Counted from the first letter of the stretch, positions 32,980-46,116 are shown. The stretch is DNA of 64,000 nt from Escarpia spicata (GCA_963995525.1 OZ023206.1:5028795-5092794); one strand, 5' to 3'. The notes: generated by a model not told the origin, from the sequence alone. Numbers and translations: made by a program.

Positions 32980-35900
32980 TGATCTATGGCCTAACACAAC
33001 TGGAAAGCAAGGGGTAGGCGAAACAAACGCTATAATAAATGCATGGCACTCTAGTCCTCTCGAAATGTGCGGAACATAGTCTTGTCATTACAAACCCTCT
33101 TTTTCGTCAACATAACTGCTTCAAAGTATCATAGCAACACCCACGTTTCAAACAGTGGCTTATGACTGGTTATGTTATATTAAGATCTAAGGACTGCACA
33201 GACGTACACATCATGCACACTGCAATGACTATAGTGAAGACGAATGTTGGGCAGATCACCGTCTCATCTACACCAAGATGGAGATCAAGATTGCTCCCAA
33301 ACGACGAGTCCAACACAGACAATGTCGCAAAAAGACAGATGTTAATGGATTAACGAACGATTAACATTTAAGTTCTCTTCCATCAATGCATCAACACAAA
33401 ATCCAGGACGATCGAACTCGTAAACACTACCTCTATATAGCAGCACCTATGATGACTGGAACTCACTGAAATTCATTGTCACAAATGCCTGCGAAAAAGT
33501 AATTCGACATACAACCAAGAAACACCAAGAATTGTTTGATGAGAACGATGCTGAGATACAACAACTGATCGACCACAGACGAAAAGCATTTCATACATGG
33601 CAACAAGACCAAAACTCTACATGTAAGAAAATTGCTCACCGTGCAAGCATGCAGCCAAAGCTGAATTCCAAAGAAGGACCCGTGACCTATAAGAAAACAA
33701 TGGTGGACCGAGAAGAATGCGGATATACAACTTCCGTCTGATACCAACAACACCCATGTGTCTTCTTCGAGGCAATCAAGGCAATGTATGGCCTATCAAC
33801 AAATGGACCGACACCACTTAGATTCAAGGAAGGATCGAAGCATATCCTCCATAAGGGTCCATTTAAGACAGCAACAACAGCCGCTGGAAAGAGCACTTTG
33901 AGGATCCCCTCAGCCCAAACTCTACAGTTGACCCGTTTTTGACAACATTCTACAACACAAGGTCAGAACTGAACTTGATGAACTGCCAATATATGAAGAG
34001 ACAACAGCTGCCATAAAACAATTAAAAACAAAAAAGCCACTGGACCCGATGACATTCCTGCTGAAATACCGAAACATGGAGGAGACAAATTGACATCTCA
34101 AATACATTATCTGTTTGTGAAGATCTGGCAACAAGAACAACTTCCAAATGACCTTAGAGATGCGACGATTGTTACCATCTTCAAGAAAGGAGACAATGCA
34201 GACTGTGACAACTACAGTGGTGTTGCCTTGCTCTCAATAGTGGGCATACAAGGATCCTCCTTAATCGCCTCCTGCCACTGGCTGAATAAATCATCTCAGT
34301 GTGGATTCAGAAATCTAAGACAAACTGCGTGATCTTCATTGCACGTCGGCTGCAGGAAAAGAGCAGAGAACAGAACATGCCTCCATAGATGGCATTCTTT
34401 GATTTAAGCAAAGCGTTTGACTCTATAAACCGAGATGCTCTCTGGAAGATTCTTCAACGATATAGCTGCCCCGATAAGTATACCGACATAATTTGACTCC
34501 TACCCAAATACATGAAGGTAGGAATTCTAAGCAATGGGTCTACCACCGATCCTTCCACAGCCAAAACTAACGTTAGACAGGGATGTATCATTGCACGAAC
34601 GCTCTTCTCCGTCTTTCTTGCTGCAATGTTGCAACTTACGACTGGAAAACTTCCTGCTGGTGTGCAAATAAACTATCGCACTGACGGCAAGCTACTTAAT
34701 CTCAGCAGACTGAAGGCCAAAAACAAAACTACAACTACGAGTGTGATTGAACTTCAGTATGAAGATGATGCCCAGGTCTGTGCTCACTCAGAAGATGACC
34801 TACAGAAGACAGTGTACCCTTTCACAGAAGCATATGAGGTTATGGGGCTAGCTTTGAACACGAAGAAAACTAAAATACTCTTCCAACCAGCAGCAAACCA
34901 AACAAGTTCGATGCACTCGATACACATACATGGCGCAGTTCTGGAAAACGTCTCTCATTTCTCATACCTGAGAAGTCACCTACAGGTGCGGGAACAGGGG
35001 GGCAGGGGGCAGCTGCTGCCCTTAGAATTTCTCCGGGGGGGGGTGGCTGACATATGATTCCCCCATTCAATGTGAGCGTGAATGTGTGTTTTTGTGGTGA
35101 GGGTCAATGGCGGGTGGAAATCTAAATGTAACGAGACGATTAATGTGTATTTTTGTCGACTGTGAAAGATGTATGCAATTGGAGTTGGTTTTCTGCCCCC
35201 TCCCAGTAATAAGCGGCGTAGCGGCGAAAAAAATAAAAAAGCAACCCCTCCCCCCGTCTTCTGATGTCACCAGTTGACAGCCAAGACAGCGGGTGAAGCT
35301 GAAGCTACAGCTGCGCAGCGGTGAAACATTTCCAACAGCCCCCCACCTCCCCGTCTTCGGATGTCACAGTCGGGCCAACCAAGACAGCCACAAGGCGAAG
35401 GAAGATGAGAAGATATACGGCGGCGCGGCGGCGAAAATCTTTCATTTGTGCTGAAGCTCCGGTAGCCCCCCCCCCCCCATATGAATTTCGTTCCCGCGCC
35501 ACTGAAGTCACCTTTCTCAGAAGGCTAATATTTATGACGAAATAAAACACCGACTACAATGTGCGAGCTCAGCTTTTGGGCGCTTACGAATCTTTGATAA
35601 TCGAGACATCAGACCAGATACAACATTAAGGGTCTACAAAGCTGTTGTACTTCCCGCACTTCTTTACGGAGCTGAAACATGGACACCATGCAGACGACAT
35701 ATAACGGCCTTAGAGCAATAGCACCAACGTTGTTTACGAAAGATATTGCGAATCATTTCGCAGGACAGAAGAACAAACAGCAGTGTCCTCGATGAGCCTC
35801 ACATATTAAACATTGAAACAATCATCCTGCAACAACAATTGAGATGGACTGACCATGTACTGCGCATGTCTGACACGAGACTGTCCAAGCAAGTTTTTCT

Positions 35901-36246
35901 ACGCAGAGCTGAGTCATGGCAAACGGTCTACAGGAGAACAGTGTAAACGCTGTAAAGATGTCCTTAAATCCACCTTGAAAAGAAGTGACATTGACCCAAA
36001 CACCTGGGAATATGAGACTCTATCACGTTTTAAATAGTAGTCGCTTATTCGAACCGGCACATAGTCATTCGAAGCCAACAGAGTAACAACCCTAGCCAAA
36101 AAAACGTTAGGCTAGGAAGATTAGAGCCATGGAGAATCTACACAATTCACCCGCACCACATTCTGGTTACACATGTTCGCACTGTGGGAAGCTGTGCCGA
36201 GCAAAAAGATTGGACAGATAAGCTATTTGCGAACACAAACCAAATG
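32980..36246 (+). mobile_element. RTE/Jockey-like LINE relic, plus strand
   Basis: Decayed but collinear protein blocks: end of the endonuclease (CWADHRLIYTKMEIKIAPKR near 33.25 kb), LKTKKATGPDDIPAEI (restored reading allowing one frameshift) near 34.03 kb, ATIVTIFKKGDNADCDNYSG, FFDLSKAFDSINRDALWKIL, VRQGCIIARTLFSVFLAAML, YEDDAQVCAHSEDDL in place of the catalytic F/Y-ADD, RVYKAVVLPALLYGAETWT, CLRKILRIISQDRRTNSSVL, then a C-terminal zinc-knuckle-like GYTCSHCGKLCRAK at 36.17 kb. Many stops and shifts; a 524-bp hAT-like insert splits it. Confidence 0.85.
34982..35505. mobile_element. hAT-like non-autonomous insert, 524 bp
   Basis: Interrupts the LINE frame and is flanked by AGTCACCT (34974-34981, 35506-35513; the match extends to 10 bp). 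Ends are inverted: CAGGTGCGGGAAC at left and, read inward, CAGTGGCGCGGGAAC at right. Removing it with one target copy rejoins the LINE protein as SYLRSHLSQKANIYDEIKHR. Inside are two related halves with GATGTCAC..CAAGACAGC. Confidence 0.85.
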
Positions 36247-36247
36247 A

Positions 36248-37640
36248 CTTCTTCTTCTCGCGTGTGTCTACAGCCCAGACTTGCAGTGTGTTGTTGAGCA
36301 GCCACTCCCGGGTCGCCAGGTCCAGCTCTGCTGTCTTCTTCTTCTCGCGTGTGTCTACAGCCTAGACTTGCAGTGTGTTGTTGAGCAGTCACTCCCGGGT
36401 CGCCAGGTCCAGCTCTGCTGTCTTCTTCTTCTCGCGTGTGTCTACAGCCCAGACTCGCAGCGTGTTGTTGAGCAGCCACTCCCGGGTCGCCAGGTCCAGC
36501 TCTGCTGTCTTCTTCTTCTCGCGTGTGTCTACAGCCCAGACTCGCAGTGTGTTGTTGAGCAGCCACTCCCGGGTCGCCAGGTCCAGCTCTGCTGTCTTCT
36601 TCTTCTCGCGTGTGTCTACAGCCTAGACTTGCAGTGTGTTGTTGAGCAGTCACTCCCGGGTCGCCAGGTCCAGCTCTGCTGTCTTCTTCTTCTCGCGTGT
36701 GTCTACAGCCCAGACTCGCAGCGTGTTGTTGAGCAGCCACTCCCGGGTCGCCAGGTCCAGCTCTGCTGTCTTCTTCTTCTCGCGTGTGTCTACAGCCCAG
36801 ACTCGCAGTGTGTTGTTGAGCAGCCACTCCCGGGTCGCCAGGTCCAGCTCTGCTGTCTTCTTCTTCTCGCGTGTGTCTACAGCCCAGACTCGCAGTGTGT
36901 TGTCGAGCAGCCACTCCCGGGTCGCCAGGTCCAGCTCTGCTGCCTTCTTCTTCTCGCGTGTGTCTACAGCCCAGACTCGCAGTGTGTTGTTGAGCAGCCA
37001 CTCCCGGGTCGCCAGGTCCAGCTCTGCTGTCTTCTTCTTCTCGCGTGTGTCTACAGCCTAGACTTGCAGTGTGTTGTTGAGCAGCCACTCCCGGGTCGCC
37101 AGGTCCAGCTCTACTGTCTTCTTCTTCTCGCGTGTGTCTACAGCCCAGACTTGCAGTGTATTGTCGAGCAGCCACTCCCGGGTCGCCAGGTCCAGCTCTG
37201 CTGCCTTCTTCTTCTCGCGTGTGTCTACAGCCCAGACTCGCAGTGTATTGTCGAGCAGCCACTCCCGGGTCGCCAGGTCCAGCTCTGCTGCCTTCTTCTT
37301 CTCACGTGTGTCTACAGCCTAGACTTGCAGTGTGTTGTTGAGCAGCCACTCCCGGGTCGCCAGGTCCAGCTCTACTGTCTTCTTCTTCTCGCGTGTGTCT
37401 ACAGCCCAGACTCGCAGTGTATTGTCGAGCAGCCACTCCCGGGTCGCCAGGTCCAGCTCTGCTGCCTTCTTCTTCTCGCGTGTGTCTACAGCCCAGACTC
37501 GCAGTGTGTTGTCGAGCAGTCACTCCCGGGTAGCCAGGTCCAGCTCTGCTGTCTTCTTCTTCTCGCGTGTGTCTACAGCCCAGACTCGCAGTGTGTTGTC
37601 GAGCAGCCACTCCCGGGTCGCCAGGTCCAGCTCTGCGATG
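36248..37640 (-). repeat. 87-bp array from the 3' coding end of a LINE, 16 copies
   Basis: On the minus strand each unit reads AELDLATREWLLDNTLRVWA + VDTREKKKT, continuous with the LINE C-terminus at 37.64-37.84 kb. Period 87 (29 codons). Variants such as CCTAGACTTG recur at spacings of 261, 435 and 261 bp, showing higher-order duplication. The array leaves several frames open on both strands; the long plus-strand frame is an artefact. Confidence 0.95.
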
Positions 37641-39405
37641 TCAGTCTCACCGTTTGGAGCGCCGTAGACAATGCAGTGGCTGATAATGGGGTCTGCTGAT
37701 TGTTGGTCCGCACCACATTCACATGCAGCGCTTTCATATAGTCCCCAACTGTGCATACTAGCGTTGAAACGTCCAACTCCCGTTCGCAGGCGGTTTAGCT
37801 TCGTCCAAGCCTTTCGCGGGAGGTCGGAACCAACACATTGCACAGATGGTTCTGGAATGAACCTATGTAGGGAGGTTGGTTTGGACGGCCAGTCCTCTCT
37901 CCATTTGGACAGCCAGTCCTCTCACATTAGGTTGATATCCAGTGTGCTGTTGTTTCTCTGGTGCCCAGACATTTCATGAGTTAATATGCCTAGCTGTTGA
38001 AAGGGTGTCGTGACTTCAGGCGCTTTACAGTATGCTGTAGTAGATGGTCAGTGTTTATGCACGTTTGCCCAAGGCCAGCACAGCTGCCTCTCTTCGAAGT
38101 GTCTGTCGGTGGTGCAAAGCACCGATAAGTGTTCATTTTTTGTTGCTCCTAAACATCCAGTGACGACTCGTAGGGAGTTGTTGATGCCGACGTCCAGTTT
38201 TGATGTGTGTGCACTTCTGCACCACACCGGTGCACAGTATTCCGCTGGCGCGTACACTAATGCCAAGGTAGAGTTGCGTAGTGTCTTGGTGCTTGCTCCC
38301 CAAGTGGTACCAGCAAGTCGGCATATCAGCGCTCCTCGTGATGCTACTTTTGCGCTTACGTTTTCCAGATGTCTGTAAATCAGTGATCTGTCTAATTTGA
38401 TGCCCAGGTATGTAGGAGCTAGCTGCTTGACAGATGAGACGTGTATTGTTCACAGACACGTCCATTTCGTTTATCTTCTTTATTGTAGAGATAGAAAACG
38501 ACAGAGACCGTTTTCTTCTCACCGAGTTTCAGTCGCCATTGTTTTATGTAGGTGGATAGGATGTTCATGTCTCGTGTGAGACTAGTCTCAACATGGGACC
38601 ACTGCCTGTGCTTCATTAAGATTGCGAGGTCGTCCGCATATCCGTACTTCTTTGATGTTGTTTCGGGCAGATCGTAGATGTAGGTAGGGAAGAGAAGTGG
38701 TGCTAGCACAAAATCTTGTCGAACACCATTCGTTAGTTGTCTTAGTCTGCTTCGGTGTCCATCGCTAGTCTTTAGTACAAAGCTTCGGTTGGAAGTCATT
38801 AGCATGACGAAGCTAACCATTCGTTTTTCTGGTAGGGTCTGCAGGAGCTTCAGTTGCAGGCCTCGGTGCAACATGGTGTCACCTGTAGCTGTCAAGTCGA
38901 CGAATATGGCAACAGCGTTTTCGTTGGTTTGAAAGCTGTCTTCTATGTCTTGTGTTAGAAAGGTCACTTGATCTGTTTTCGACCTTCCGCGTCTGAAACC
39001 AGCTTGCCCTTTTGGTAGTTGCGGGTCGATGATTGGCTCGGTGCGTCCATATATGAGCCTTTCGATGATCTTGTAGGGGATGCAGACCAGATGTATTGGT
39101 CTATAGCTCTTGGTGTCATTCTTAGGTTTGTTAGGCAATCGAGATCGCCACTGCATCCGCTCGTCTCCATAGCTTTGGTATCCTGTTTCGAATCATGCAC
39201 GTTGATAGGAATATTGTTAGCCAGGTGGTAGCCTTACTTTCAGCGTTAATGGTGAACTCTGGGTATAGGCCATCAGGTCCGCCGGCGTGATAACACAGAT
39301 AATCCATGGAAATATCGCCCTCGCTACGAGGGATTGCAAATGATGACGATAACATTATAGTATCGAGGGCAATGGCAGCAATGATGCCCATATCAAATGC
39401 CATAA
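37640..39405 (-). mobile_element. Jockey-like LINE relic, minus strand
   Basis: From high to low coordinates: DTKSYRPIHLVCIPYKIIER, GQAGFRRGRSKTDQVTFLTQ, a decayed VDLTATGDTMLHRGL (for VDLTAAFDTV), LTNGVRQDFVLAPLLFPTYI, the catalytic YGYADDLAI, WRLKLGEKKTVSVVF, then YCAPVWCRSAHTSKLDVGIN and ALVYAPAEY-like C-terminal motifs, and RLRTGVGRFNASMHSWGL / ACECGADQQSADPIISHC near the end. Stops interrupt it. The 3' end merges with the 87-bp array. Confidence 0.88.
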
Positions 39406-40620
39406 GACCTACAACATTTTATCACCCATTGTATGTTATAAAGCAATGCCGTGGTAACATCATATTTCTTTAAAAAAATACAGCAAACCTCGCCTAAGTC
39501 GGATCTCTGTATTCAACAAAAATGACTTGATTGTTTGGAGTAGATGCAAGTACCAGATGAACTAAACAAGCCCAATACGAAGAAATGTCTCTTTTGAAAC
39601 GTCACATCTAAGAAATTTTATTTCGGGATTTTTCTTTTCCAAAATATTTCATTGAACGGGACACTAATTTGCCCGGTTACTACAACATGACTCACTGGAC
39701 ATTCTATTAAGATATGATCAGTAGTTTCAAAGATATGGCAAATAATTAAACATTAAGATTTCACGAGGACCATATAGCAGAAGTTTAGATTGTACCATTT
39801 ATTTAAGGGATCACCTTACTTTAGAATGACCCGCTAGGTTCCTCAGTGATCAGATCTTCACATTCAGAATAAAATTTCTGGATTTTTAGTTTTACCAATC
39901 CTTTTGTTTTGATGCGCCTCTGAGCTTGGTTTCCAAGGATTTAGGCGCGATAGAAGTTATCTTATTATTGTTATTAAACATTAAAGCTCGTGATTTCCGG
40001 TCCCAGTATTTATTGTCAGTGGTGCTTCAGTCATAATAAATCGCCTGGGTAACCCGAATTTGTGTAAACGATTTTTGAATTAATTTAATGTTCTAGCTTG
40101 TATGACTGTTTCTGTGATGCCACTCTAAGTTGGAATGCATTTTTCTTAGGGTTTTACTTAGCTCTTTGCTTAAATAATTTCAGTGTCCTCAGGACACAAA
40201 CATTTTTTAAAGCTGACAATCTAATCAAACATGTACCGTACAAAGTTACTATACTGAAACAAAGCACATTTCATATGGCTGAACAGTTAATTATATCAGG
40301 AGAACCTAAAGGGCAGACAAAATGCCCTTTTGTTCGCATTTCGGTTATTTAGTACTCTAAAATTGTTCTGGTTCTGCAAATGGTGTGCATCTTTAACAGA
40401 GCCCAACTCTAATGTGATCTGTTGTCAGTAGCAGCATTGTTGACACAATCCTGCAGAATGTGTAAGTCAACAATCCAGATTATGTTATTCAGCCAACACA
40501 TGACGGTAGGTCACTTCCAGCACCGTGTAGCAGTAGTACATGCACTATGTTGATGAAGCACAAACAGAACATAACGAATATAAATCATATTTAATAATAA
40601 TGAAAACAAAATAGACAAAG
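39406..40620. other. intergenic, mostly unrecognised
   Basis: AT-rich sequence. ACAGCAAACCTCGCCTAAGT at about 39480 resembles a mariner-type terminal repeat, but I could not find its partner. No gene seen. Confidence 0.35.
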
Positions 40621-40925
40621 GTAACACCACACCACCGTTCCAACGTCGATACACAGTGTCAGATGTCTTGCGACGTCTGGCGTCTCACGTCTGATGTTTC
40701 ATAACCCCACACCACCGTTCCAACGTCGATACACAGCGTCAGATGTCTTGCGACGTCTGGCGTCTCACTTCTGATGTTTCATAACCCCACACCACCGTTC
40801 CGACGTCGAGACACAGCGTCAGATGTCTTGCGACGTCTGGCGTCTCACGTCTGGTGTTTCATAACCCCACACCACCGTTCCAACTTCGAGACACAGCGTC
40901 AGATGTCTTGCGACGTGAGGTGTCT
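40620..40925. repeat. 80-bp tandem repeat, about 3.8 copies
   Basis: Unit contains CACACCACCGTTCCAACGTC, GATACACAGCGTCAGATGTC, TTGCGACGTCTGGCGTCTCA. It has many CGTC/GACG steps, so unlike its AT-rich surroundings. Confidence 0.92.
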
Positions 40926-41654
40926 CGCGCAGGGTTGAACGGTTTTAACCAGACCAATTTTCCCTTTAAAAAGAGGTCAAAACCGGCCAAAACCTAATTT
41001 GTACGGTATATTTCTGTAATTAGTTATTAATCGACTGTATAAATACAAAATGTATAAATACAATGCAATTGTCAAAAGACTTGTTCAATTTGAATAAGAT
41101 CGATACAAAGCATAAAACATATAATATGATCTATTCTCTGTTGTTGGTCATGTTTCTATTGTTAAAATTAACCAATTGAACTCGTGCCAATTCCGGCAGC
41201 AATTGTTTCCAGAAGTATTCCAACTGGTTGGATGTTTAAAGAAGATTATATAAGTTTGATTCGTTTTCGCAATGCTGCACGTGTTTTCTACAATTGTTGC
41301 AAGTTATGTCAAACACCCCTAACTGATCGTGGATGGCTTAAAACTGTATTGCAAATAATTACAAAATGTCCAGTAAAATATGGGAACTTTTGAAAAATAA
41401 ACAAATGTTGTATATGAGCCCCTAAAAGTGTGGATCCCAACATGCAAAACGTTTTGGAGGAGTAGCTTAACAAATATACATGCATGTGAGTATAGAGCAT
41501 TGGTATACAGTGCATATATATACACAGTGTATGTGTCATCACCAGTCTGAGATCTCTGAGCAATAATCGTCATTAATCGATGTTAGGTATAAAGGTACAT
41601 GATGTGGCCATTGTGATATTATGAAAAGACACAGAGATTTACAACTTACCCAGA

Positions 41655-41866
41655 TACCATGCAAACGTTAATAAAACGTTAATACAAAAACGTATGCAAA
41701 AACGTTTGTTTAACGTTTAACGCAAACGTTAGTTTGATGTTATTTTGTTCGTTTTTTTATTTAACATAACGTTTAATTTCTAACCAAAACGAAACGTTAA
41801 ACTAACATTAATGTAACTGTTGCAGAAACGTTAGTTCAATGCAAACGTTAGTTTAAGGGGGCAGGC
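41655..41866. repeat. AACGTT-rich dispersed repeat, copy A
   Basis: Dense AACGTT/AACGTTA motifs including AACGTTAGTTTAACGTTT-like phrases and AATGTAACTGTTGCAGAAAC. The same phrases recur in the same orientation at 51885-51938 plus 53140-53335. Confidence 0.8.
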
Positions 41867-41867
41867 T

Positions 41868-42350
41868 GCGGAATAGGTCTTTTTCGCAATTTGTTTACCA
41901 CAAGCCCCAAACTTTCAGAAAATGCTGGAATGGATGCATTGCCAATAAATCGCGAGAACATTTTTTGGGGGTCACTTGAGTGCCGTGGATATGGCGGCCA
42001 TCTTGTTTTTAGTACCTGTTCGCCAACAAAATTTTATATCAATAATATTCTATATTATAACAACTAGTGGTATATTGTTGTAGTAAATACATTATATATA
42101 ACGTGTCAAAAGGAATTTTTGATTTCTAAATTGTTTGCATTTTATTAAAATGTTGAAATTAATTAATTGTTTTCAATATTTAAAAAATTCAAACTGAAAC
42201 TCTTAAACAAATGTGACACCTATGCATTTTCCCTTCTGACACGTTGTAACAACTAACATATATGTATATAGGGTTCCTGTGAAAAAAAATGTAATGGTTA
42301 TGGGTCAAATATTATGTGGCAACTTTATGATTGTGAAAAATATAAGCAGA
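41868..42350. repeat. diverged duplicate, copy 1 (partner 42550-43110)
   Basis: Shares with the partner, in the same order: AATTTGTTTACCACA, CTTTCAGAA/CTTCAGAA, CCAATAAATC, GGCGGCCAT.TTGTTTT.AGTAC, TTCTGACA.GTTGT, TGGGTCAA and AACTTTATGA.TGTGAAAA. Intervening parts are diverged. Confidence 0.75.
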
Positions 42351-42549
42351 GAAAAACGGAAGTAAAATTTCTTGTCCGTCCAAACACATGGTATTCCCAT
42401 TGCAAGGCATTCTGTTCAAACACAAATAAGCAAAATGTCACCCAGACATAATGTGTTGATGAGGGCGATATAATAAAAAAAGTTTTAGTATGTGCTATCA
42501 CAATAGGTGGCGCCACCGTCATACTAACTAATGTGCCAGTCTTAGGATA

Positions 42550-43110
<561 letters not shown>

Positions 43111-43121
43111 ATGACTAGAAT

Positions 43122-43136
43122 ACACACACACTCACA

Positions 43137-43233
<97 letters not shown>
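43122..43233. repeat. (GCAC)n then (CA)n microsatellite
   Basis: CACG tetranucleotides give way to pure CA repeats. Confidence 0.98.
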
Positions 43234-43235
<2 letters not shown>

Positions 43236-43269
43236 TGCAGCCTAACACAGTTTGTCAGTGTGCAGTGCA

Positions 43270-46116
43270 CAAAGGGACAGTTAGTGCGTACCAGCACCAT
43301 TGGAAGCACCACCGTCAGCCATGTTGTCGTATCGCACGCGCTGTAGATGCCGAGCCTGGCATTTCCTCTGCTCAATTTTCGCACACTTTCGCTTCACGGA
43401 AGCTAGTCGCTCTTCATCCTTCCCGTGTGTCATCTTCCTCATGGATGGCCGGTGCCGGAAGCTGAGGGTCGCAGTCTTAGTGCTGACGGTTCGCTCAGTG
43501 CCCGCGTTGAGGGGTCAGCACACTGTTGGACTTCCTGCTTGATTACAGACGAAACAAAGTGCAGTATATTTTTGAGAAATGACTTTTTATAATATTCACT
43601 TGCTCTGACATAAGTGCACTTGAGTAGTCAGATTTCTAGATGTGATTGTTGAAGCTGTTGACAGTAAAATGGTGTCTTTTTAGCTGATTTTACTAAGCGG
43701 AAGGGTATCTGGCAGCAATTTGGCTAGTTGACACTTTAGCTGGATTACTGCCTGCATCCAGTTGTAAATATTGACGGGTGTCATACATACAGGCATTTTG
43801 CAAGAGCTAGAGATATGAGATTTTGACTAAACTCGACCAGCATGTCAATGAGATGATAATAACAGCAGGTGAGAAGTTTAAGAAACTTTATAGGTCACGT
43901 TTTCTTATAATCACACAAAACATTAACATGGTCACCAATGGGAAACCTGACAGTGTGCTGACCCCAATTAAAGTCCCTAGCAAGGGAAACACGCTATAGT
44001 CATTGCACAATCACGGAGGACGCATTTTACTTCAAATATCTTGAAACAATTACTGAAAATACGTGTATGGCAAAACTGCAGTTGAATGGAACAAACCGTT
44101 TTTGGATATTACAGACTTCTCACCAGTCGGCAAGTCCAAATCACAGCGACGGAACACATGTCTTATAAGGGGGGTGGGGTGCGTATGCCAGTAGTTAAGC
44201 CTCAATTTGAGAATACGTATGAAAATGAACCAATAACATTGCAGCAGGGTGATTCATCAATCGTTTTTTGTTTACTTCAGCTGACTAAACACACGTGAAG
44301 ATGTTGTAATTGACCCTAATGAAGTCTGAGGACAGTGATTAGCTGGAGTCAGCCATAGCCGGAGCCTGTTATCAGATCTGTCTACTGACTGGACCTTCTG
44401 GCCAATCAAGCAAGTGGCATTGTTTTCTGAATGTCTGCTAATTAGGCTGTGTAATATTATGTAATTGAAATGCTTAAGACGTCAGGCCTTTGAGGAATTC
44501 ACACCCTAAGGTGACTTTGTGTTGATGTTTACCTTTGTAAATAGGGCACAAGGTCAAAAAATAAATACAAATTTGAATGTAACGTAACAACTGGCTGTAT
44601 TGAATTTTCTTATAAAACACATATTTGACTTTCTGGAAAACTTTATTAGGAGTTCATAGTGCCGCCTGAGAACATTGTGCTGGATTACAAATTGTCCAAC
44701 GGCGAAGTGCTGATTTTTATGGTGCCTTGCCAAGTTTGGTGGCACCTTTGAAATGTGCATAAAACACAAACACCTGGAGGGATTACAAAAAATAAAATTG
44801 CAGAGTGCTTGTAACATTGGTGCTTATAAAGTGTGTTGTTTTCAACATTTTCTCCAAAATTGCCATACCTATTTGGGGTCAGCACACTGTTGGACTTCCT
44901 GCTTGATTACAGACGAAACAAAGTGCAGTATATTTTTGAGAAATTACTTTTTATAATATTCACTTGCTCTGACATAAGTGCACTTGAGTAGTCAGATTTC
45001 TAGATGTGATTGTTGAAGCTGTTGACAGTAAAATGGTGTCTTTTTAGCTGATTTTACTAAGCGGAAGGGTATCTGGCAGCAATTTGGCTAGTTGACACTT
45101 TAGCTGGATTACTGCCTGCATCCAGTTGTAAATATTGACGGGTGTCATACATACAGGCATTTTGCAAGAGCTAGAGATATGAGATTTTGACTAAACTCGA
45201 CCAGCATGTCAATGAGATGATAATAACAGCAGGTGAGAAGTTTAAGAAACTTTATAGGTCACGTTTTCTTATAATCACACAAAACATTAACATGGTCGCC
45301 AATGGGAAACCTGACAGTGTGCTGACCCCTTGAACTAACGCATTGCCGGCATCGTTGCCACTGCACCCAGCCGCATCTTTCCGCAAAAATCTGTCTTCGG
45401 ACACTTGCGCCAAAGCATCGAATGCACGCTCTCATTGCTGTTTTGGGTTTTACCCCTCAAGCATCTCTTGAGCAAACTTTCTTCGCCAAGACGAACGTGC
45501 GCTGGCTTCGTAAAGCGAGCAACCGCGGACGAGATTGGCGTACGTGTGAACGTTGGTGCGGTGCGGTTCGGTCCGGGTCGCTCGGAGTTTGCGGTGGCTG
45601 ACTGGTAAACACACCAGCTGTCACGACTCTTTGGATATCCATCATGCTGCGGCTCGTCATCGGTCGACACAGTGTGCTCAAAAGGGGCAAACACAGCATT
45701 CACCATCCCTGGCAGATCGTTGACATGACGTCGAATGGCAAGCCCATAGGCATAGCAACGTTCCAATTTGTCGATGGTGCAGCTGCTGTCAGCTTGCCAA
45801 ACCCTTTCCCGTCAGTGACGACACCCTCCCTGCGTCCCTCGCCAGCGACCTTTCATAGTGCTGTGCCAAGGCGCTTTGAAACGTGATTGACACATTCCTC
45901 CTTCTGAATGGGGCTTGCGTCGCCGTAGATGTTGAGTGAGACGAGGTGGTTGTATGTCTTCGCATTCCCATCCGAAAGGATGGTGACGTAACGTAGGCTG
46001 TGTATGGCAACCGATCGTCTCCAAAGAATATCATCAATAGTTTTGTTTGCTAGACGAGACGACTTTTCGAAAGACAGCACCAGTATTACGAATGTCGTCG
46101 TCAGTCGTAGCAACAT
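43270..46116 (-). pseudogene. Mutator-like transposase relic, split by a composite element
   Basis: Minus strand. Blocks: RYVTILSDGNAKTYNHLVSL near 45.95 kb, KEECVNHVSKRLGTAL (the C-x-x-H-x-x-K-R metal/structural motif of this family), then LLKRCLRGKTQNSNESVHSM and LWRKCPKTDFCGKMRLGAV near 45.4 kb. These match the 'CVNHVxKRMGTxLR' and 'GxTQNxNESxHSxxWxxCPK' signatures of Mutator-like transposases common in invertebrate genomes. The C-terminus continues on the other side of the 43511-45329 insertion: FNAGTERTVSTKTATLSFRH and KRKCAKIEQRKCQARHLQ, ending near 43.27 kb. Frameshifts, and a TAG just before FNAG, make it non-functional. Confidence 0.8.
43511..45329. mobile_element. composite element: 455-bp terminal direct repeats with inverted ends
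   Basis: Two copies of a 455-bp sequence (43511-43965 and 44875-45329) differ at two positions that I can see. They lie in the same orientation around a 909-bp centre. Each copy starts GGGGTCAGCACACTGT and ends with the exact inverse, so each has 16-bp inverted ends. The whole is flanked by TTGA (43507-43510 and 45330-45333), and excising it with one TTGA restores continuity of the interrupted transposase. No primer-binding site or polypurine tract is evident and no large ORF lies inside, so it is not an ordinary LTR element. Confidence 0.85.

Noticed and set aside
36281..37699. Plus-strand 472-codon frame with cysteine/leucine-rich repeats
   Set aside because: Antisense by-product of the 87-bp array derived from a minus-strand LINE C-terminus.
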